From Microcaldota archaeon (GTDB lineage Archaea; Micrarchaeota; Micrarchaeia; Micrarchaeales; Micrarchaeaceae): a stretch of DNA of 64,000 nucleotides. The position numbers were made by a program, and so were the translations under genes. A model generated the notes under the pieces. The model saw nothing but the letters and a program-made list of their open reading frames with translations. It searched no databases and was not told the origin of the DNA. Shown here piece by piece: positions 59,869 to 64,000 of this stretch (positions are counted from its first letter, which is position 1; the number at the start of each line of letters is the position of its first letter). Location of the stretch: the NCBI GenBank assembly GCA_021787495.1, contig JAJYLX010000004.1, positions 45,788-109,787 of the forward strand, read 5' to 3'.

Positions 59869-60426
59869 TTGCGGGAATTCCTCCTCTGCTCGAGAACGGG
59901 CCGCACCGACGGCAACTTCAGGAGCCTTGTCGACGCGGGAAGGCTTGACGTCGTCTACCAGTGCATACTGACATCAATCTTCAAGTCGCAGGCGCACAGG
60001 AAGGATGTCGTGTTCCACGCCGTGCTCGGCGGGGCGCCCAGGCCGCCGGTCCACATAGCGGTGAGCGGCGCGGAGCTGAGGGACGCCAAAGTGGACGAGA
60101 GGAGCTGGGAGGGGATACTGAGGAAGGTGCTGAGCGGGGGGGAGCACCCCGGGGTCACCATGGACACGTCGCCGCTCCAGGGGCTCGTGAAGGAGAGGCA
60201 CGAGATGGGCTACAGGATCTTCATGCTCAACGACAGGGGAGAGCCATTCGGGAAGGCCGAGCTCGGGGATGACAACCTATTCGTGCTCGGCGACCAGGTC
60301 GGCCTGTCAAGGAATGACGAGGGCTTCGTGCTCAGGTACGGGAGGAGCCTCTCCATAGGAAGGGAGAAGTACCTTGCGGCGACGTGCATAGACGTGATAA
60401 ATTACCTGATGGACATGAGGGCGTGA
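59869..60426 (+). CDS. trmY: tRNA (pseudouridine-54-N1)-methyltransferase TrmY, TTG start
   Basis: An archaeal SPOUT methylase of 185 residues (former DUF358) that makes m1-pseudouridine at position 54 of tRNA. REFLLCSRTGRTDGNFRSL at the start, CILTSIFKSQAHRKDVVFH, GAPRPPVHI and LGDQVGLSRNDEGF (the AdoMet-binding trefoil knot) are typical. The TTG start lies 4 bp after the Memo stop. Confidence 0.93.
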   Translation: MREFLLCSRTGRTDGNFRSLVDAGRLDVVYQCILTSIFKSQAHRKDVVFHAVLGGAPRPPVHIAVSGAELRDAKVDERSWEGILRKVLSGGEHPGVTMDTSPLQGLVKERHEMGYRIFMLNDRGEPFGKAELGDDNLFVLGDQVGLSRNDEGFVLRYGRSLSIGREKYLAATCIDVINYLMDMRA

Positions 60427-60499
60427 CATTTGCAGCCGTGTGCATGCTGCGGCACAGTCCGGTTTATATTACTTCTTTGACCACAATCCAGCGATATCG

Positions 60500-61195
60500 A
60501 TGGGAATATTCGACAGGCTGCTAGGGAGGCGCGGCAACGGCGGCAGCCCTACAAACATAACGAACGTCAACATAATGTGGGGAGGGGGCTTCCACACGCT
60601 TCCGGGGCTGAAGCCGGAGACGAAGACGTTCGAATTCTCGATACCGTTCGACAACAGCTCCGCGATAGAGAACCTTCCGAAGAACACGTTCAAGTTCTCA
60701 GACACGACGGTCAGGATAAAGGACATAACCGTGGACAGGCCGTTCGAGCTGGTCGGGGTCACGCCCAGGCTACCGTTGGTCGTCAGCACGAACGAGAAGG
60801 TCGAGTTCAGGCTCAGCGTGAAGGCGCCAGAAACCAACTACTCTGGGCCGATGACCGTCCGCTTCCTGCAGGACGACGCGGGCATAATAAAGGTCGAGAT
60901 AAACAAGGTCATATTGGCCGCGAAGGGCAGGAGGGTCGAGATCGAGAACTCCGGCATAATAATGAGCGTCAGGAAGGGCCACATCTTCAAGAACAGCATC
61001 CAGCTCTATAAGGCCCTGAGCTACGGGGACGAGGTCACGGGCATATCCATCAACGCGCCGTTCAGGCTGGCGAGCACGAGGCCGAACGCGCCGTTCAGGC
61101 TGGACGACCCGAACAGCTTCATAGCCGATTTCTTCATACAGGCCCCCGAGATGAGCTACGCTGGGCCGCTTGAGATGGTCCTCGCCGTGAAATAG
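60500..61195 (+). CDS. Hypothetical beta-rich protein (231 aa)
   Basis: Unrecognised. An amphipathic, basic N-terminus (MGIFDRLLGRRGNGG) is followed by a Gly/Asn linker and two or so Ig-like beta domains (FRLSVKAPETNYSGPMTVRF and the similar FIQAPEMSYAGPLEMVLAV, which look like an internal repeat). No signal peptide; the N-terminal helix could attach it to the membrane surface. A TATA (GGTTTATATTAC, about 60461-60472) lies about 30 bp before ATG 60500 and rules out the earlier ATG 60440. Confidence 0.7.
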   Translation: MGIFDRLLGRRGNGGSPTNITNVNIMWGGGFHTLPGLKPETKTFEFSIPFDNSSAIENLPKNTFKFSDTTVRIKDITVDRPFELVGVTPRLPLVVSTNEKVEFRLSVKAPETNYSGPMTVRFLQDDAGIIKVEINKVILAAKGRRVEIENSGIIMSVRKGHIFKNSIQLYKALSYGDEVTGISINAPFRLASTRPNAPFRLDDPNSFIADFFIQAPEMSYAGPLEMVLAVK

Positions 61196-61219
61196 GATGC
61201 AGATGCGAGGCGATGCGGG

Positions 61220-61594
61220 TTACACAACTCGCACGCCTTGCAACTTTACCTTCTCGAAGTCCCTATCTGACGTCACTAGGGTCTGGTTGTTGGCCAGCGC
61301 TATGCCGGCAATCAGCACGTCAAGCTCGTTTATGGGCGTGCCGTTCGCCCTCAAGGCGTTGTATATCTCGACGGATTTCCGCATCTCCGCGTCCTTGAGG
61401 TAATAGACGTTCATCGATTCAACGAGCAGCTCTGCGGTCTGCGCGTCGATCCCCCTCCTTGAGCGGAGCAGTTCATATTTCGTCACGACAGTGATCCAAG
61501 CATCCTCCTTGCCCTTGTAAGACTCTATTGCGGCGACCGCCCTGCCAACACCGCTCATTGCGTCTATCAGTATGCTAGTATCGAAAACCACCAT
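61220..61594 (-). CDS. vapC: VapC-family toxin (PIN-domain RNase)
   Basis: A 124-residue PIN toxin: VVFDTSILIDAMSG (first Asp), VTKYELLRSRRG (Glu), PINELDVLIAGIALANNQTLVTSDRDFEKV (two further Asp). It is expected to cleave specific RNAs unless bound by VapB. It starts 4 bp after the vapB stop. Confidence 0.93.
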   Translation of the reverse strand: MVVFDTSILIDAMSGVGRAVAAIESYKGKEDAWITVVTKYELLRSRRGIDAQTAELLVESMNVYYLKDAEMRKSVEIYNALRANGTPINELDVLIAGIALANNQTLVTSDRDFEKVKLQGVRVV

Positions 61595-61598
61595 TGTA

Positions 61599-61841
61599 TC
61601 ACATAAACTCCCTGGGCGGGCTCCTGCGCCTCCCCTCGGCGACCTCCTTCTTCCAAGCCCCGGCGTCCTTCTTGTTCAGCACCCCGAAGAACCTCTCCAG
61701 ATTCGCGACGTCGCCCCTGCGACCAGCCGTTCCGGCGCCACCTTTGAGCAACGCCTTTATCACTTGTGTAAAGGACTTGCCATCCTTAACCATCGAGAGT
61801 TCCTCGTAAACCTCATCTGATATAGAGATTACGCGCACCAC
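61599..61841 (-). CDS. vapB: VapB-family antitoxin, GTG start
   Basis: An 80-residue antitoxin: RVISISDEVYEELSMVKDGKSFTQVI is the ribbon/AbrB-RHH-like DNA-binding part seen with VapC in archaea, and the basic C-terminal tail (WKKEVAEGRRRSPPREFM) would wrap the toxin. The frame is open to 61910, but a TATA (GGTTATATATC, about 61873-61884) lies within it; GTG 61841 or 61838 gives a leaderless start. A 12-bp palindrome (61859-61870) sits between TATA and start. Confidence 0.85.
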   Translation of the reverse strand: MVRVISISDEVYEELSMVKDGKSFTQVIKALLKGGAGTAGRRGDVANLERFFGVLNKKDAGAWKKEVAEGRRRSPPREFM

Positions 61842-61858
61842 ATAATCATCTATACATA

Positions 61859-61870
61859 TATGCATGCATA
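61859..61870. promoter_or_regulatory. Palindromic operator of vapBC
   Basis: TATGCATGCATA is a perfect 12-bp palindrome directly downstream of the vapB TATA box and about 18 bp before the GTG start, the usual place for TA autorepression. Confidence 0.55.
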
Positions 61871-61971
61871 GATATATAACCGTTTTGGCTGCCCGCCCTT
61901 TGCAACTCAATTATATAAGTAAACAGGTTTATACTTTACTGCAACAAATTCTGTTCAGCCCTGGGTGGTTC

Positions 61972-62925
61972 TCAGATGAGCGCCAGGTTCGCGAGCATCG
62001 CCTCCATCTGGATGTGCTCGTTCGCCCCTTCCACGATGCGGAAGTTGGTCTCGCCGAAGACCGATATCGCCTTCAGCTTCTTGCGCTCGTCGACGTTCAT
62101 GCCCTGAACCTCCTTGTAGCACTGCAGTAGCACGTCCTCCGCGTTCATCCCGTGCTTCACAAGCAGCGTGTCGAGCTCGTTCTTCGCCACGCTGAAGCTC
62201 CCGGACAGCGCTGCCTTCAGCATGGAGGCAATCTCTTTCGGCCTCGCCTTCGCCGCGACGTTGTACACATCGCTCTCGGTTATCTTCGTATCCTGCAGCG
62301 CGCAGCTCTGCAGCACGTTCGTCAACTTCCTCAAATCGCCGTCGCTCACGTAGATGAGAGCCTCGACCGCCTTGTCGTCGACGTCAAGGCCCTCGCCCTT
62401 TGCTATGCGCTTTATGTAGTCGCGCATGTTCTGCTCGTTGAGCGCCTTGAAGCGGAAGACTATGCACCTGCTCTGTATGGGCTCTATTATCTTGCTCGCA
62501 TAATTGGCGTTCAGTATGAACCTGGTCTGGGCGGAGAACCTCTCCATCGTCCTCCTGAGCGCGTGCTGCGCGTCCGAAGTGAGGGAGTCAGCCTCGTCCA
62601 GGAAGATTATTTTTATCTGGATGTCGGCTATCGATATCGTCTTAGCGAACTCCTTGACGTCGCCGCGAATGACGTCTATTCCGCGTTCATCCGATGCGTT
62701 CAGCTCCTTGAAGGCGCCGACCAGCTCACCATGGTACAGGTCGTTCGCCATCGCGACCGCGCACGTGGTCTTGCCGATGCCAGCAGTGCCCGCGAAAATC
62801 ATGTTGGGGAAATTCTTGTTCTTTACGAAGGCCTTCAGCCTGTTCACTATTATGTCCTGCCCTATGACCTCGTCCAGACTCTTCGGCCTGTATTTTTCGG
62901 TCCATGGCAGGTCCAAGGTCTGCAT
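61972..62925 (-). CDS. rfcS: Replication factor C small subunit
   Basis: A 317-residue clamp-loader subunit. WTEKYRPKSLDEVIGQD at the start, Walker A FAGTAGIGKTTCAVAMA, Walker B IIFLDEADSLTSDAQHALRRTME, the SRC arginine finger in EPIQSRCIVFRF, and sensor 2 SDGDLRKLTNVLQ. The Walker A reads GTAGIGKT rather than the common GPPGTGKT, but the lysine and threonine are kept. Divergent from tRNA-Pro. Confidence 0.96.
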   Translation of the reverse strand: MQTLDLPWTEKYRPKSLDEVIGQDIIVNRLKAFVKNKNFPNMIFAGTAGIGKTTCAVAMANDLYHGELVGAFKELNASDERGIDVIRGDVKEFAKTISIADIQIKIIFLDEADSLTSDAQHALRRTMERFSAQTRFILNANYASKIIEPIQSRCIVFRFKALNEQNMRDYIKRIAKGEGLDVDDKAVEALIYVSDGDLRKLTNVLQSCALQDTKITESDVYNVAAKARPKEIASMLKAALSGSFSVAKNELDTLLVKHGMNAEDVLLQCYKEVQGMNVDERKKLKAISVFGETNFRIVEGANEHIQMEAMLANLALI

Positions 62926-62990
62926 GCTACCCCCGCAAAAAGCATTCTTTAATAGTTTTGCAGCACATCCTTATTAAGGTTTCTCGGCAA

Positions 62991-63063
62991 GGGGAGCTAC
63001 GCTAACCTGGCAGACTGCCAGCCTTGGGCGCTGGTAATAGGAGTTCAAATCTCCTGCTCCCCA
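62991..63063 (+). tRNA. tRNA-Pro(TGG)
   Basis: Acceptor GGGGAGC with GCTCCCC and discriminator A, anticodon stem CCAGC/GCTGG with loop CTTGGGC (anticodon TGG), and T-arm AGGAG/CTCCT with loop TTCAAAT. CCA is not encoded. The D-arm has GG in CCTGGCAGA, but its stem pairs poorly (C10-T25 and C12-A23 mismatched), while CTGGCAG-A-CTGCCAG makes a competing perfect hairpin. A TATA (CCTTATTAAGG, about 62969-62979) lies just upstream. Confidence 0.87.
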
Positions 63064-63066
63064 TCT

Positions 63067-63103
63067 CCGACGTTACACGTCGGTGGGAGGAGTTCAAATC
63101 TCC
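63067..63103 (+). repeat. tRNA-like anticodon arm plus copied T-arm after tRNA-Pro
   Basis: Four bases after tRNA-Pro comes a perfect hairpin CCGACGT-TAC-ACGTCGG (63067-63083), then TGGG and a 16-bp exact copy (63088-63103) of the tRNA-Pro T-arm (AGGAGTTCAAATCTCC, original at 63039-63054). If folded as CCGAC-GTTACAC-GTCGG, it resembles the anticodon arm of tRNA-Val(TAC). No acceptor stem is present. It may be an attachment-site remnant or a tRNA fragment. Confidence 0.6.
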
Positions 63104-63126
63104 AACAAAAATCAGTAGAGAAACCA

Positions 63127-63537
63127 TCATAAATACCCAATGCGCTTAAACAATTTCTTAGACGGTGGTACAAGGTCGTAGCTCTTTAATTTAGAGATTG
63201 GTGCCCATTCTAATTTCTCTATGCCTTTTCCAGCAATAAGCTTGCCAGAAACATATCTGCACAGGTAATAGACGTACACAAAATAAGTTTCCTCTCCATC
63301 ATGGTCGGACTTCATTTCGACATCCCAGTCCAATCTCTCAATGGGTTTTATTTTGATGCCTGCTTGCGTTTGCAGTACGTCTCCCAACACGTTTTCAGGG
63401 TTCTGCGACTTCCCATTGAGTTCGCCACCGAATATGTACCATGTCTCCTTGTACGGGAGAGAGCCCTCAGGCTTCTTTCGCATCAAAACGCTATTGTCTT
63501 TCTTTACAATCCCCATAACCAAAACAACAGTTTTCAT
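63127..63537 (-). CDS. Nudix-fold protein with degenerate Nudix box
   Basis: A 136-residue Nudix-like protein (VVLVMGIVKKDNSVLMRKKPEGS at the start across 23 positions, then ETWYIFGGELNGKS). The Nudix box is altered: GGELNGKSQNPENVLGDVLQ lacks the RE pair and TQAG replaces EExG, so metal binding and catalysis are doubtful. Codon use is AT-rich and Lys-rich, unlike surrounding genes, which with the tRNA-Pro duplication hints at a transferred island. Confidence 0.8.
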   Translation of the reverse strand: MKTVVLVMGIVKKDNSVLMRKKPEGSLPYKETWYIFGGELNGKSQNPENVLGDVLQTQAGIKIKPIERLDWDVEMKSDHDGEETYFVYVYYLCRYVSGKLIAGKGIEKLEWAPISKLKSYDLVPPSKKLFKRIGYL

Positions 63538-63568
63538 TGTACCACTTGGCCTTAACTAATAAAAGTTC

Positions 63569-63892
63569 TTATAAACCGTATTCATCCACAAATTTTCCGA
63601 TTATGTCGTTCACTTTTTTGAGTAATCGTAGACTGTGCCAGTATTCATGCCCGCAGTTAAGCACTTTTACAGTTTTTGGGTATGGAACTGATTTGCAAAT
63701 GTCTTTTACCTTGTTGATTGGCGTGAATTCATCATGCTTTCCGAATATCATTAACTTTGGTTTGTCGCATTCTTTCAGGTACTGCAATGGGACGTACTGT
63801 CTTCCGTCTCTGAAGTATGCCATGGGAAGTTCGAACCTTTTACGGTTTTTGCTTCCGCGGCGCTTGTCCGGATAATCTCTACAGTATCTCCT
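63569..63892 (-). pseudogene. Alpha/beta hydrolase, C-terminal fragment
   Basis: The frame, open from about 63892 to the stop at 63569, encodes the last third of an alpha/beta hydrolase: PKLMIFGKHDEFTPINKV carries the acid residue and VKVLNCGHEYWHSL the catalytic His. The first Met is at 63823, but coding-like text (RFELPM and before) continues upstream to a TAA near 63893. The nucleophile elbow and oxyanion strand are absent, so it cannot be a complete enzyme. It is AT-rich like its neighbour. The break lies next to the structured edge region. Confidence 0.7.
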
Positions 63893-64000
63893 TATAAACC
63901 CTCACTATGGGGGTGCGGAGGCTGTCCAGTCGATGCCGTAACGGCAGCCTTTGGGGAAAGGTAGTACTCCTGCCATACCACTAGAGGGGATATGCAGACC
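63893..64000 (+). other. GC-rich, hairpin-bearing edge region with TATA box
   Basis: CTTATAAACC (63890-63899) is a good TATA box. The downstream segment has no ORF and contains TGCCG/CGGCA and GGTA/TACC stems; GGCTG/CAGCC also pair (about 63922-63950). It could be the beginning of a structured RNA (its end is outside the window). I could not fit it to tRNA, 5S, SRP or RNase P RNA. Confidence 0.3.

Noticed and set aside
63900..63990. tRNA-Gly-like D-arm on the minus strand (TCTAGTGGTATGG)
   Set aside because: No acceptor pairing, no 7-base anticodon loop and no T-arm can be drawn around it.

Overview
This window is archaeal chromosomal DNA. The evidence is MCM helicase, both replication factor C subunits, a CDC48-type AAA+ ATPase, a TBP-fold protein, RNA polymerase Rpo7 and Spt4, aIF2-gamma, ribosomal proteins S6e and L21e, fibrillarin, Alba, RNase Z, TrmY, geranylgeranylglyceryl phosphate synthase and DUF2070. 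Promoters have TATA boxes about 20-35 bp before start codons, and many messages look leaderless. Bacterial-type grpE-dnaK-dnaJ, single-copy informational genes, many short gaps and remnants of a two-HTH Lrp/AsnC family common in small-genome lineages suggest a DPANN archaeon, possibly Micrarchaeota-like. The lineage is my inference. GC is high in core genes and clearly lower in two islands (about 30.9-31.7 kb and 63.1-63.9 kb).

Layout. 0-6 kb: the end of a DNA cytosine methyltransferase, a GT4 glycosyltransferase, a protein with 33-residue tandem repeats, PolX and unknowns. 6-13 kb: DUF488, PIN nuclease, Rpo7, Spt4, a frameshifted small ORF, FKBP, GluRS, fibrillarin, L21e and a half-length TBP. 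13-21 kb: a LamG remnant, MCM and a heat-shock cluster (HTH regulator, grpE, dnaK, dnaJ, with divergent hsp20) carrying two matching inverted repeats in the shared promoter. 21-28 kb: a candidate structured RNA, a surface-protein/ABC-2 exporter/PadR operon with a 32-bp operator, and a PKD-like surface protein. 28-36 kb: DUF488, Mug and a small ORF; then a 2-kb integrative element between 14-bp att repeats at tRNA-Val; then an operon (ProDH, SDR, GGGP synthase, NFACT, RNase Z) that runs directly into that tRNA.

36-48 kb: DUF2070, a cis-prenyltransferase with an apparent frameshift, RfcL, Alba, an EEP-family hydrolase, a LamG surface protein, a decayed IS630 element and AspRS. 48-57 kb: a possible beta-barrel protein, the cdc48-S6e-aIF2gamma-Nudix operon, a 39-residue hyperacidic protein, thioredoxin reductase, GNAT and two truncated Lrp-like genes. 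57-64 kb: a possible RelE-like toxin with an HTH partner, DinB, Memo, TrmY, VapBC, RfcS, tRNA-Pro followed by a copy of its T-arm, and an AT-rich island with a Nudix protein and an alpha/beta hydrolase fragment.

The most unusual points are the minimal Int plus M48-peptidase element at tRNA-Val, the single-repeat TBP, the recently amplified mTERF-like repeats, the divergent heat-shock operators, the candidate RNA near 21.2 kb and the tRNA-Pro/T-arm duplication.
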